Source: Mimachlamys varia (taxonomy: Eukaryota; Mollusca; Bivalvia; Pectinida; Pectinidae). From it: DNA of 64,000 bases. Shown here one piece after another: positions 52,701 to 60,539 of the stretch; position 1 is the stretch's first letter; each line of letters begins with the position of its first letter. A program made the translations under genes and the position numbers. Below the pieces are notes generated by a model. It did not search any database and was not told where the DNA came from. It worked only from the letters and a program-made list of their open reading frames with translations. The stretch spans positions 29,944,229 to 30,008,228 of the forward strand of contig OX392533.1 in NCBI GenBank assembly GCA_947623455.1, in the 5' to 3' direction.

Positions 52701-53433
52701 GTAAACATTATCTAGTTACCCTAAAAACATTTCTCCCTTATGTAGAAATCGTGACACTAGAGGAACGTGAAGGGCCTTCTACTACTGCAGCCAACATAGC
52801 CTAACTGAAAACGCACTCGACCGGAACGGGTTACCTCATCAACACTACACCGGGTTTGTTTATAAATCACCACAAAAGACATTTTGAAATTATTTGCTGT
52901 ATACAATGAAATCATATTAGCGATCGAAATATCTGCCCATTCATCTTCAACCAGCCTTTATTTGCATTCACGAGATAATTAATACACGAACAGCTGAGCG
53001 ACATGCCGCTAGTCTCACAACCATGTTGGACTTAGTCTCTCGGCGTAGAAAAATGGCTAACTCGCCGCCTCGACCACTTTTACTCACCTTGTCTACTGCT
53101 GTCTGGGCTATCCACATGATTCTGGAAGATAAATTAAACATTTCTAGTGACCAATCTATGAATTTTCGAGACAATACTAATTAATCGTCCCCTTAGAAGA
53201 TGATATAACCAACTCAAAATCAAGCAAATTTTAACAGATCCTCGTCGGACTTAGAAAATTTTTCAGCCATCTTGACTTTGTCGTTTTCAGGGTCCTTTGT
53301 TACACGATATTTTCTAGTAACGAACGACTGATTTAACGCTTATCAACACAAAACTACGATCACAAAGTAAACAGAAAGAAAAGTTACTAACCTCCATAGC
53401 GGTAGAAGTGAAATCATCTCCTGCGGAATCCAT
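34687..53433 (-). CDS. TOP1: DNA topoisomerase I (type IB), 20 coding exons, 947 aa
   Basis: Nuclear type IB topoisomerase: it nicks one strand through a 3'-phosphotyrosine, lets the duplex swivel, and religates, relieving supercoils in transcription and replication. Coding exons (minus strand, 5' to 3'): 53392-53433, 53088-53121, 49997-50787, 49119-49204, 48440-48551, 47708-47802, 45565-45680, 44885-45006, 43585-43707, 42614-42801, 41554-41617, 41000-41080, 39424-39567, 38637-38891, 38242-38356, 37557-37684, 37202-37296, 36602-36680, 35690-35760, 34687-34789. All introns are GT-AG and phases join without a break. Layout: charged, disordered N-terminus (about 1-386), core (about 387-820), coiled-coil linker (about 820-890), C-terminal catalytic domain (891-947). 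Catalytic set: Arg670, Lys714, Arg772, His814, Tyr905, equivalent to human 488/532/590/632/723 with identical spacing. Human TOP1 is 765 aa; the excess is in the N-terminus. Confidence 0.97.
34844..34982. repeat. Long hairpin (about 64-bp arms)
   Basis: Arms 34844-34907 and about 34917-34982 are inverted copies; the inner 34-35 bases (TTAATTATTTTTTAAAAGTT + ACAAAAGACAC) are essentially perfect, with a loop near GAGCTTTAGC. Sits in the last TOP1 intron, adjoining the TIR element that follows. Confidence 0.8.
34998..35269. mobile_element. 272-bp TIR element in the last TOP1 intron
   Basis: 14-bp perfect terminal inverted repeats, TTTCTACCACAATA (34998-35011) and its complement (35256-35269). 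An internal palindrome TATTCCACTAGTGGAATA is near 35173. May be one compound foldback unit together with the hairpin at 34844-34982. Confidence 0.55.
35690..35760 (-). CDS. TOP1: TOP1 exon 19, active-site Tyr905 (residues 891-914)
   Basis: Encodes [20 protein letters not shown]. The nucleophile Tyr905 is the TAT at 35718-35716. Confidence 0.98.
35857..35903. mobile_element. MITE family A, copy 3 (left end only)
   Basis: TTAA (35853-35856) then AGGCCCAATATACGTAACTT and the subterminal AACTTGAAGCGAAAATCAA; similarity stops there. Lies in TOP1 intron 18. Confidence 0.7.
36137..36525. mobile_element. MITE family B, copy 1
   Basis: Ends CATCCTCGATATCCAGAGGT (36137-36156) and ACCTCTGGATATCAAGGATG (36506-36525), inverted matches 19/20. 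Related copies at about 58640-59010 and 60184-60535 share internal motifs such as CTGGTCACATAA and TCAGCCTAGCGA. A ~65-bp segment at about 36253-36385 is tandemly duplicated inside this copy. TOP1 intron 18. Confidence 0.7.
36602..36680 (-). CDS. TOP1: TOP1 exon 18, linker second helix (residues 864-890)
   Basis: Encodes [20 protein letters not shown] plus VQATDK, the second arm of the linker. Confidence 0.96.
37202..37296 (-). CDS. TOP1: TOP1 exon 17, linker coiled coil (residues 833-864)
   Basis: Lys/Ala/Asp-rich helix ([20 protein letters not shown]...), first arm of the linker coiled coil. Confidence 0.95.
37557..37684 (-). CDS. TOP1: TOP1 exon 16, catalytic His814 (residues 790-832)
   Basis: Encodes [20 protein letters not shown], His814 in CNHQR, at the start of the linker. 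Donor GTCTGT is non-consensus at +3 but acceptable. Confidence 0.97.
37719..37925. repeat. 33-bp tandem array in TOP1 intron 15
   Basis: About six copies of TCAACCAATGACAAAGCTCA + TATCATACACARC. The unit contains a CCAAT pentamer and is stop-free in plus frames, explaining a false 108-codon frame. Confidence 0.9.
38242..38356 (-). CDS. TOP1: TOP1 exon 15, catalytic Arg772 (residues 752-790)
   Basis: Encodes [20 protein letters not shown] with Arg772 in the VFRTFNAS motif. Confidence 0.97.
38519..38651 (-). repeat. TOP1: Triplicated exon 14/intron boundary of TOP1
   Basis: A ~42-43-bp unit comprising the exon end TTTGACMGACTCAAT, the donor GTAAGTATWA and following AT-rich sequence is present three times. 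The first is the true exon end (donor at 38636), the second also has GTAAGT, the third has GCAAGT. Unit 2 follows a TGACAG acceptor-like sequence. Confidence 0.85.
38637..38891 (-). CDS. TOP1: TOP1 exon 14, catalytic Arg670 and Lys714 (residues 667-751)
   Basis: Begins [19 protein letters not shown] (Arg670) and contains [13 protein letters not shown] (Lys714). The donor and last exon bases are repeated twice more just inside the intron (see the repeat at 38519-38651). Confidence 0.97.
39165..39335 (+). mobile_element. SINE fragment (core and tail)
   Basis: Contains GTGGGTTTTCTCCGGGCACT and CCAGTTTCCTCCCAC, the same core as the SINEs at 24005 and 61680, then an AATAAA-rich tail. The tRNA-like head is missing or decayed. 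TOP1 intron 13. Confidence 0.65.
39424..39567 (-). CDS. TOP1: TOP1 exon 13 (residues 619-666)
   Basis: Encodes [20 protein letters not shown] and [12 protein letters not shown] leading into the first catalytic arginine. Confidence 0.97.
39822..40957. mobile_element. 1.1-kb element with 22-bp perfect TIRs in TOP1 intron 12
   Basis: TTAAGGATATAGATAGGGGG + TA (39822-39843) is exactly inverted at 40936-40957. The interior has no long frame, so it is non-autonomous. TTAA is at both extremities, so the target could again be TTAA or TA. The element fills most of the intron between exons 12 and 13. Confidence 0.75.
41000..41080 (-). CDS. TOP1: TOP1 exon 12 (residues 592-618)
   Basis: Encodes [13 protein letters not shown], then [12 protein letters not shown]; 81 nt, phase 0 at both ends. 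Confidence 0.97.
41554..41617 (-). CDS. TOP1: TOP1 exon 11 (residues 570-591)
   Basis: Encodes [17 protein letters not shown] of the core domain; acceptor TTTACAG, donor GTAGGC. Confidence 0.97.
42614..42801 (-). CDS. TOP1: TOP1 exon 10 (residues 508-570)
   Basis: Contains [37 protein letters not shown] and MPEDVIINC, the most conserved DNA-clamp segment of the family. Confidence 0.98.
43585..43707 (-). CDS. TOP1: TOP1 exon 9 (residues 467-507)
   Basis: Helical segment with [16 protein letters not shown] and MTKEEKL; phase 0 at both ends. Confidence 0.97.
43742..44105. mobile_element. MITE family A, copy 4 (right tip lost)
   Basis: TTAA (43738-43741) then AGGCCCAATATATGTAACTT. Internal sequence parallels copy 1, and the match ends at GGCTTCAAGTTTTGC, about 25 bp short of the right terminus. 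TOP1 intron 8. Confidence 0.75.
44885..45006 (-). CDS. TOP1: TOP1 exon 8 (residues 426-466)
   Basis: Encodes [20 protein letters not shown] followed by the HEYTT and NFMKDWRK motifs, closely matching the vertebrate core. Confidence 0.97.
45565..45680 (-). CDS. TOP1: TOP1 exon 7, start of core domain (residues 387-426)
   Basis: Contains WWEEER, then [14 protein letters not shown] and KFYYDG, hallmarks of the eukaryotic TOP1 core. Confidence 0.97.
45926..47287. mobile_element. MITE family A, copy 5, interrupted by a nested element
   Basis: Both termini are intact and flanked by TTAA (45922-45925, 47288-47291). Without the insert at 46255-47217 it would be about 400 bp, like copies 1 and 6. 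TOP1 intron 6. Confidence 0.85.
46255..47217. mobile_element. Bivalve pearl/BIV160-like element nested in MITE copy 5
   Basis: Inserted at TATA (duplicated at 46251-46254 and 47218-47221). Near the ends are inverted ATACCCCCCCGC / GCGGGGGGGTAT. The middle is about 4.5 tandem copies of a ~158-bp core repeat (phase marker CCTGTGTATAGT at about 46421, 46520, 46678, 46836 and 46994), then ACGGACAGACGGACAG microsatellite. Core repeats of about 160 bp plus ACGG microsatellite is the architecture described for bivalve pearl elements and BIV160 satellites. Confidence 0.7.
47390..47610. repeat. Degenerate tandem repeat, TOP1 intron 6
   Basis: Several diverged copies of a unit with TCCTATGA, GTGTACAA and TTTCCATCAACAATA at spacings of roughly 40-60 bp. 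Confidence 0.5.
47708..47802 (-). CDS. TOP1: TOP1 exon 6 (residues 356-387)
   Basis: Starts with five lysines, then a [18 protein letters not shown] stretch, and ends with EEVWRW-like residues (TQEVWR plus split Trp387) entering the core domain. Confidence 0.93.
48034..48412. mobile_element. MITE family A, copy 6 (full length)
   Basis: Flanked by TTAA at 48030-48033 and 48413-48416. Inverted orientation relative to copies 1, 4 and 5, judged by internal sequence. TOP1 intron 5, immediately downstream of exon 5's donor. Confidence 0.8.
48440..48551 (-). CDS. TOP1: TOP1 exon 5 (residues 318-355)
   Basis: Lysine-rich segment with a bipartite nuclear-localisation-like stretch (KKEK...[11 protein letters not shown]). 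Donor is GTTGGT, weaker than the others; acceptor TTGAAG has a poor polypyrimidine tract. Confidence 0.88.
48790..49000. repeat. Dispersed repeat family C, copy 1
   Basis: Shares several blocks with 52040-52225, including CTCCCATAGGTTTT, AAGAG, and ATTATCCCTG. No ends recognised. TOP1 intron 4. Confidence 0.5.
49119..49204 (-). CDS. TOP1: TOP1 exon 4 (residues 290-318)
   Basis: Encodes a basic then acidic stretch containing [16 protein letters not shown]; likely nuclear localisation and CK2-type sites. Acceptor TTTCAG, donor GTATGT, ends phase 2. Confidence 0.93.
49551..49579. repeat. Short hairpin at the edge of a repeat-like block
   Basis: TATGCCCCT (49551-49559) pairs with AGGGGCATA (49571-49579). 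The following GC-richer block to about 49660 looks like the terminus of a further repeat, but a second end was not found. Confidence 0.4.
49997..50787 (-). CDS. TOP1: TOP1 exon 3, Ser/His/Lys-rich N-terminal domain (residues 26-289)
   Basis: 791-nt exon. Residues about 55-235 are repeated blocks of poly-Ser with KHKDG/KHRDG and HH. This is followed by an acidic/proline part with several SPxK motifs and two SUMO-consensus sites, VKEE (about 249-252) and VKDE (about 277-280). The corresponding vertebrate region is Lys/His/Asp/Glu-rich and directs nuclear and nucleolar localisation. A second open frame of 239 codons on the same strand (50017-50736) is a shadow of this repeat. Confidence 0.95.
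51704..51717. repeat. Poly-C tract
   Basis: Run of about 13-14 cytosines in TOP1 intron 2; length is probably variable. Confidence 0.8.
52040..52225. repeat. Dispersed repeat family C, copy 2
   Basis: Diverged match to 48790-49000 in the same orientation; TOP1 intron 2. Confidence 0.5.
53088..53121 (-). CDS. TOP1: TOP1 exon 2 (residues 15-26)
   Basis: 34-nt exon encoding [11 protein letters not shown] plus the first base of Val26. Acceptor TTATCTTCCAG, donor GTGAGT. Confidence 0.85.
53392..53433 (-). CDS. TOP1: TOP1 exon 1 (residues 1-14)
   Basis: Start codon at 53433-53431; encodes [14 protein letters not shown] and ends phase 0 at donor GTTAGT. The start is chosen because it is the first ATG downstream of the promoter-like region and splices in frame to exon 2. 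Confidence 0.85.
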
Positions 53434-53640
53434 TTGTACAAATTTTTGTACGGGTTTTACTGGGCCACGTTATGGCGGAGATTTTGCTGAAACGGCTAAG
53501 TCCGCACTGACTGTCAATGCGCATGCGTTCATGACCTCACATCGCCCACCTTGCATCTATTGGCTGATTGAAAGACATGATATAAACATCCTGTACACAA
53601 GCACGTGTTATCAGACCAATTATTAAAATGCCACAATTTG
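53434..53640 (-). promoter_or_regulatory. TOP1: TOP1 promoter (TATA-less)
   Basis: Upstream of the start codon are a YY1-like CCGCCAT (53472-53478, reverse strand), an NRF1-like palindrome TGCGCATGCG (53518-53527), a CRE-like TGAGGTCA (53532-53539) and a CCAAT box in gene orientation (53559-53563). No TATA box is seen. This set is typical of housekeeping promoters; the transcription start is not assigned. Confidence 0.55.
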
Positions 53641-53644
53641 ACGA

Positions 53645-55920
53645 TTGAAATTTTCTTTGCCACAGAGGTGATTTTTTACATGGAATAAATATGGAGTGAT
53701 ATGAACATATCTAATTAAAGCATATCATATTGAAAACATCAAGCTCTCAATTAAAAATAACAATTATACGGTTTATATTAATTTAATTAGTGAAGTTTAA
53801 TTATGTCTTAACAATCCTTCTACACTGGACTCTTTTTATGTAATTTATATCGCGACAGGTACATGTGATATAATTAGAAATTAATGCACAACGAAAATAC
53901 TGTATATTTAATAACTAGATCAAAGCGGACTTATAGTTCGATAACATGTCAAAATATTCCGAGGTACAATATCAAGGACTTAGACTATCTAAGTCCGTAC
54001 GTGGTACTATATATATTTTAAGTCGACTCAGACATTATAGTTTAATTGGGAGAACTGCACTAAAAATGAACCCGATCTATAGCTACTGGAATCAGCTCAA
54101 ACTGAAGCTATCAGACAAAACATTTATATTTATCACAATCACAAAAACAATCATATTAGAACTTTCTCATATTTAAAATCACCAAAATTTACTATTATCC
54201 TACATACATATATCTTTACGGCTAGGTACATAAAAGATCCATTCATTTCTAACTGAGTAAGTAATATTTGTATTTAGGAATGGCTCGAGAATGTTGTAAA
54301 GATATGTAGGAGAATGCATGTCATGGTCACTGTTAATTTTAAACATAAATGTAATTAGTTTCTGATCGTTTCTTCTTTCTTGTAATGTCTCGGGTATCAC
54401 GTGAACATTATACACTTACAATTATGAAAACAGCTTTTCCCCTTCTTCTATGAATAACGGGAACTCTTTAGATGACTATGAGCAAAATTTCAATTTCAAG
54501 CTGACACATATATATTATCGGAGGAAAGAGCAAATAATTATGTGTATGGACTGTGAATTCTAATAAAAATAGAGTTATTGAAAATTGTCAAAATGCATGA
54601 AATATAAAGTAAAAAATATGACATGTTCGTGTCCGAATTTTATGTATTGTACTGTATTTTTACTTACCTTTATAGACAGTATTGCTTTGGTTCCTGCATG
54701 ACGATTTCAGTACACGTTATATATCGCGTTAGGCATATAAACACGTACTGTATAAAAGCTCTTGTTGTCGGTGTAAACCAAACCGACCAAATGTGTGCTG
54801 TCACTTTTAATTGTACCTGATCACCATTACCGAGTTTGCACAGTTTTAGAAATTCAATCTCGCACACGTTTATAATTAATGCGTGATTTTCACGTGACCA
54901 TTGCATTAAGTGATACTTTGAATTTTCTATAGTCGGATACATATGTCACTCAGCCAATTGACTTGAGCGTATATGCTGTCATAAATGCTCAACTGGACTG
55001 CTCAACTCACAAAGATGAGATCTGATCATTCGCCTTGAAGACACCCATGCAGGTCGTGACACTGGAATTATACCTGACAGCGCTGAACTGAGACTTCTAA
55101 TTAGATCATTCTATTTTGGGGTGTCAATTAAATGATAATTATTTACTAGCATGCGGTAAGCAGGTTTTGGCGTCTTTTATCATCACAAGTACCCAGCAGG
55201 GTTGCATTTATGGAAAAATATAATAAGTGACCCGGCCTGGTCAAAAGATTATCTTGCAAAGGCCAAAGGCCAAAGTTCGGCACCAAACTAGGTATTGTTG
55301 AAATGTTCTTAGTTTCAGGGCATGATGCTTTTTTGTGCGTGTCGAGAAAAGGTCCATCAAAATTACGAATTGGTTGACCAATTAACCGCATTCTAATAAA
55401 TTATTTCCAGTTATGCAATTAATATATCTTGCCCAGCATTTCCCCCCATACATTACCAGAACTCCTATGTTATTAATACTTCCAACTAACTTTATGTACT
55501 AATGCAACTTTTACAAATATAAATGAGAACATAGGATTTTGTTTTCCTATTTCCCAGTCAGAATAAAATCTGTGTATTTTTTCAAAAATTACAATTCCAC
55601 TTGTAAGTTTTTCTCGGGTATTTTGGATCTTCTTTTGCACTTTGAATAGGTCCGTATGAAGACGGTTTCATTTCCATATATGTCGCACATGGGTCAGTTT
55701 ATATTAATCTATATATAGAATCAATAGAAATAGTTTTTGTTGCAATTAGTTTGTACAATTATTTCAAAACTTTGTTTCAAGTAACAAATCAAGATATTTA
55801 TTTTAAAATAACAAGTTGTACGCCATGTTTCCATGTCGCCGAATGAGTGTCCTCAATAAGTAGCCAACAGTGTTTTGAGTTCGGCAGTAGAGGGATAAGG
55901 CCTGGACACACTGTTCGAGA
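53645..55920. other. Intergenic, no gene recognised
   Basis: AT-rich sequence upstream of TOP1 with no recognisable exon on either strand. Confidence 0.4.
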
Positions 55921-56102
55921 GAATGTACCTATGGAACGCCAAACTAACATATACTCAATTAATTGCACATATCTTCAAATAATTGAAGATATGTACAATT
56001 CAATTGGAGATAGATACAATTCTATTAAAGATTCAAATAAGACGAATTGAACCCATCTTCAATTAATTGTTCCACGGACTTATTCAATTATTTGAAGGTA
56101 GG

Positions 56103-57255
56103 CAAGGGCGTAGCTAGAGGTATTTTGATGTGCAAGCCCCGCGACGTTTACAAGTAGGGGAGGGGGTCATTCGGGAAAAAGCACCTTTGAACTTCAAGTG
56201 GTACCATTGTTTTGGACTTGTTAAAATAAACATTGTCTGGCCTATCATTATACAAAATATGAATGCGAAAATGGAATACGATATGTTTTACTTCCATGAT
56301 GTATGGAAACAAAATAATTATCCATATATATATACGTTTCTTATGTCATTTACTTGTCAGTAAGTACGTCGTAATAACAGAGACATATAAAACAATATTT
56401 GATATATACATACGTCTCACAGGGACCAGAGAATTTTTTTACGGCTAGTTTTGGACCTAAACTAGGGTGTTTAGAACAATTTTACACTTTAGGGGATTTC
56501 GATCAATTTCCGATCAAAATGCCCTCTAAATGGTCATAAAGGCTATCATTGAGGGACATTTTTATCGAAAATTGATCTAAATCCCCTAAAGTGTAAACTT
56601 ACTCTAAACACCCTAGTATAGGTCCAAAACTAGCTGTAACAAATTCAAATTCTCAAGTCCCTATGATACGTCTCTGTTGATAAGTACTGTATATGTTATG
56701 TGATTATTTCAACTCGGCGAGTACTAAGAACTCTTGCCTGTTTTCTTTAGCATAATTATGTACAATTCGAACAGGCCTAGTTTCTTAACTGTAAAATCTC
56801 CATAGAAAAGCATTTCAGAAGTTACGGGGAAATCTCAAGCTAAAAAAATCCTTTATTTCTGTAATGCTTTCCTATGGAAATGTTTAACTTAAGGAACTTT
56901 GGCCGTGCTCATTAATAATTGCATTTGCTGACATTTTGTTTGAACTTACCTAAAATTTAGTAAATATTCGCCCTTCTTTTATTACTCTTAGAATAATAAA
57001 AGAAAGGCCATTTTTATAGCAAATCTATAAGATTTAATAAAACCTAATATGACATGATTATACGAAAATTCTGGCTTACAAAATACCTGCAGCCTGGTTC
57101 GGTATTCCGATAAGTCGGCAAAAAAGAGCTACAGTATCAGTGTGATATATTAATAATATAAGTCGTATTATGAAATTTCTCGACTTTACAACACATACTT
57201 TGGATAATGATGTGCAAGTACGGGCTTATGTGCTTACATGGCAGCTACGCCCCTG
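56103..57255. mobile_element. hAT-like element nested in the outer element
   Basis: Starts CAAGGGCGTAGCTAG and ends CAGCTACGCCCCTG; CAGGGGCGTAGC-type termini are frequent in hAT elements. Subterminal GATGTGCAAG occurs near both ends (56129 and 57210). An exact 8-bp target duplication was not found. Confidence 0.5.
56418..56665. mobile_element. hAT-like foldback MITE family D, copy 1
   Basis: Palindromic element with ends CACAGGGACC / GTCCCTATG and internal inverted TTTTGGACCTAAA. Flanked by the perfect 8-bp duplication ATACGTCT (56410-56417, 56666-56673). It lies inside the element at 56103-57255. Confidence 0.9.
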
Positions 57256-57480
57256 ATAGGTACAATCACGGAATGCTATCTAAGTCTGTGGTACAATTAT
57301 TGAGTATATGCTAATTTGGCGTTCCATATGTACCCAAGGGTATTCCAAACAATAACTCAGATTATAATAAAAAAAAAAACTTTCGGTGCGGCATCGAAGA
57401 TATGCTGTATTTCCGTGGGGATGGGTCATGTAATAAACTTATTAATACAGGAGTATAGAATGTATAGATGTTGACCAAAC

Positions 57481-57711
57481 CACAGGGACCTGAGAATTTG
57501 TTACAGCTAGTTTTGGACCTAAAATAGGGTGTTTAGAGTAATTTTACACATTTGGGGTAAACATGCCCCCTCAGTAGTCATAAAAGCTTTTATGACTACT
57601 GAGGGGGCATTTTTATCGAAAATTGATCTTAACCCCCCAAATGTGTAAAACTACTCTAAACACCCTATTTTAGGTCCAAAACTAGCTGTAACAAATTATC
57701 AGGTCCCTGTG
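57481..57711. mobile_element. hAT-like foldback MITE family D, copy 2
   Basis: CACAGGGACCTGA at the left is inverted exactly at the right. The 231 bp fold on themselves almost completely. Perfect 8-bp duplication GACCAAAC (57473-57480, 57712-57719). Confidence 0.93.
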
Positions 57712-57719
57712 GACCAAAC

Positions 57720-58640
57720 AACTTTCGTAGCATGCTGGAGTGAAGGGCTAAAAAATTTGTTCAAATGAATGAACTTGACGGACTTTCAAAGTCGCAGCAG
57801 TCACATCAATTTTTGTCCAAAGAAATGTTCTCAATGCCTAAAAAGTACCAGGGTTCTGATAGGTGACCACTAGCATGAACAGGGACCTGATGATTTGTTA
57901 CAGCTAATTTTGGACCTAAAATTGGATGTTTAGAGTACTTTTACACATTTGGGGGCTTAAGATCAATTTTCGAAAAAAATGCCCCCTCAATGGTCATAAA
58001 AGCTATCAACGAGGGGACATTTTTTTCGAAAATTGATGTTAACCCCCCAAATGTGTAAAATTACTCTAAACATCCTATTTTAGGTCCAAAACTAGATGTA
58101 ACAAATTATCAGGTCCCTGTGCTAGCATGCTTGAGTAAACGTCTACCGAGTTTGTTTAAATGTTTTTAAGGTCACAGGGTCAAATCTGTTGGAAATATTC
58201 AAGCAACTTCTTTTAATTAAACAAGGGCCCTGCTTACAGATATTAGCCATGTAGGGCTACCAATTTTGTTCAAATGGATAATATTGATCCACTTTAAAGG
58301 TCATAGGGGTCAAATGTATTAAAATCTTTGAACATTTTTTTTCTCAATAACCAAAAGCCTCTGGGTAGTGTTATTGGGCCTGTAGCATGCTGGGATGAAG
58401 GGCTACAAAGCTTGTTCAAATGAATGACCTTAACCCACTGCTAAGGTCACAAAAGCCAAATGTCTCAAAATCTTCAAGCAACTTTTCCCTACTAACCAAA
58501 AGGCCCTGGTAACAGATATTAGGCCTGTAACATGCTGGTATTAGGAGTTAAGTTTCCTCAAATGAATGACCTTGACCCACTGTTAAGGTCACAGGGGTCA
58601 AATGTCTTCAAATCTTCACCCAACTTCTTCTCAATTTGTT
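57720..58640. repeat. Degenerate ~140-bp tandem repeat
   Basis: About five units, each with GCATGCTGG...GAAGGGCTA, then TTGTTCAAATGAATGACCTT and AAGGTCACAGGGGTCAAATG. Interrupted by MITE D copy 3. Contains direct repeats of nuclear-receptor half-sites, for example AGGTCA-TAG-GGGTCA (58298-58312) and AGGTCA-CAG-GGGTCA (58586-58600). Confidence 0.75.
57878..58121. mobile_element. hAT-like foldback MITE family D, copy 3
   Basis: AACAGGGACCTGA to TCAGGTCCCTGTG, with perfect 8-bp duplication CTAGCATG (57870-57877, 58122-58129). It inserted into a unit of the degenerate ~140-bp repeat. Confidence 0.93.
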
Positions 58641-59010
58641 ATTAGCTGTAAAGCTTTTGGACTTTTGACAGACGTTTCACCGACCAAGTCCTATGAGTTT
58701 AATTCTAACAAATCTTGGCCCAAAGATCACCCTTCGGAATATGCCATGGCAAAACTTAAGGCTCTGTGTTCGCCACCTTGTTGATGAGGAAAGAACACTG
58801 GTGTACATCAAAAGAATCTTGTGGTCACATAATGGTAAAAATTGACAGGCATTGAAATCGGTTGTGACTCCTTTGTAATCTTCAAAGGACAGGCACGCAG
58901 CCTAGTGATTGGTCAGGTTTTTTTTACCTGAGCATGCCTTCAGTTTTGCCATGACATATTCCAGGTGTGTAGAGTGCGAAGGTGACTGTAACCCCCGGAT
59001 ATCGAGGATG
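58640..59010. mobile_element. MITE family B, copy 2 (left end lost)
   Basis: Shares internal motifs with 36137-36525 (GTGGTCACATAATGGTAAA, CAGCCTAGTGATTGG) and ends ACCCCCGGATATCGAGGATG (58991-59010), the family's right terminus. Confidence 0.65.
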
Positions 59011-59040
59011 CCCCAAGATATACACTAGTTGAAATGTGTA

Positions 59041-59492
59041 TACAGTGGACTCCACTTAATATCACCCCTGTTAATATCACATTCCTCTTTATATCATATT
59101 TTCCCCAAGCACCATTTTTCTCTCTATATAATCTATGTAATTTTATTTGGTTAATATCATGCATTTTGAGGTGAATTCCTCTTAATATCATGTTTTTTTA
59201 AACATAAAATATCCACAAAATGATATCATTTCCATTGATTTCAGATACAACTTGTACAAAATGATGCACAGAAAATAAAAAATACCCCCCAAAATGTTTT
59301 TTAATTGAAATAAGGTTATCTGTTTATATTGAATCAGCTTTATATGTACATTGAATAGCTTACTTTTAGCTATGGAGATTGGAAATGCACTAGATTTAGA
59401 GAAAAACATGTTTCTTTTATTATGTCACATTCCTGTTAATGTCATGTTTTTGTCTGACAAATGCAAGATGATATAAAGAGGCGTGCACTGTA
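59041..59492. mobile_element. pogo/Tigger-like MITE
   Basis: Ends TACAGTGGACTCCACTTAAT and, inverted, TACAGTGCACGCCTCTTTAT, with TA at each extremity as in Tc1/mariner-pogo elements. TTAATATCA is repeated several times near the left end and inside. No transposase frame. Confidence 0.7.
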
Positions 59493-59692
59493 CTTCAATG
59501 TAAATAAATAAACAAACAACTAAAACAGTTTAAATTCATATTTAATGCCATTAAAACACTGTACAAGACATATTGGGTAAGGGACTGAACCAGCCACAGG
59601 CCATTGATATAGGAGTCACAGAAGTTCTAAGCATAGCTTATGATTTTTTTTATATTTTAGTTTATGTAACTCATAATTGCAAGCACCTGTGG

Positions 59693-59792
59693 ACTAGCCT
59701 GAGTTTCCTCTGGCCCCAACACCATATCTGGTACCAGACAGTTATCGGTCATTTGTGAATCTGGTGTTAGGGCCAGAGGAGACTGGGCTACT
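59693..59792. mobile_element. 100-bp foldback element
   Basis: TAGCCTGAGTTTCCTCTGGC and, inverted, TAGCCCAGTCTCCTCTGGC fold together around a ~40-bp middle. CTGTGG occurs beside both ends (about 59685 and 59792). Confidence 0.55.
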
Positions 59793-60183
59793 GTGGGCCA
59801 GCTAACTCCACCATACCAGCTTAGAATGGTCTTTAGCACCAAATACTGTAAAAGCCAATATTTTCGCACATGGAATTTTTTGCTTAGTCAGCCTCCAAAC
59901 TGTACACGATTTTTCGAATTTTCGCCCTGTAGTCATGCTGTTTTGCACTGTGTATCTGTATGACTATTATACACTGTAGAGTTTGAATGGTGTTAAATAT
60001 GTTTGCGTGTGGATATATTGGTGGAGATTTAATGCCAGCGAAACAAGCAAAAATTTCCACGCTGCAAAATATTCCACTTTTACAGTAGCCAATAACAGAG
60101 ATGATCAAGAAATCATATCAGCGAGTCCAAAGCTTATCTTCCTGTCTGCGTGGCCAGTACAAGACTTTTATCTGAGCTGTCAA

Positions 60184-60535
60184 CATCTACGATATCTAGA
60201 GGCTACGATCACCTTCGCTCTCTATACCCCTGGCATAAGTCATGGCAGACCTGAAGGCCTTGTGAGCACCATCTTTTTAAATACTAGGCAAGAAATCGCA
60301 TTTGATCCTTTGATGTACTACAAAAGAACCTCATGGTCACATAATGGTAAAAATTGGCGGTGTACAGGCATTGATGTTGATTGTTGCTCATTTAAATCTT
60401 CAAAGACAGGTATCAGCCTAGCGAATGGTCAGTTTTTTTTTATCTTGGACCAATAAAACTGCTATTTTTGTGCCTTCAGTTTTGCCATGACATATGCCTT
60501 TTTCACTAAGCCCTTGATGTTGAGGATAAGCTGTC
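60184..60535. mobile_element. MITE family B, copy 3 (diverged)
   Basis: Left end CATCTACGATATCTAGAGGC, with internal TGGTCACATAATGGTAAAAA and TCAGCCTAGCGAATGG matching copies 1 and 2. The right end is strongly diverged (about 60510-60530). Confidence 0.6.
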
Positions 60536-60539
60536 AGCA

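Larger units (their letters stand above)
55924..57332. mobile_element. Outer TIR element of a three-level nest
   Basis: Approximately 42-bp imperfect inverted ends: TATGGAACGCCAAACTAACA + TATACTCAATTAATTG on the left (from 55930), and its complement with about five differences on the right (57291-57328). The left interior has palindromic CAATT-rich repeats (55965-56095). Confidence 0.6.
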
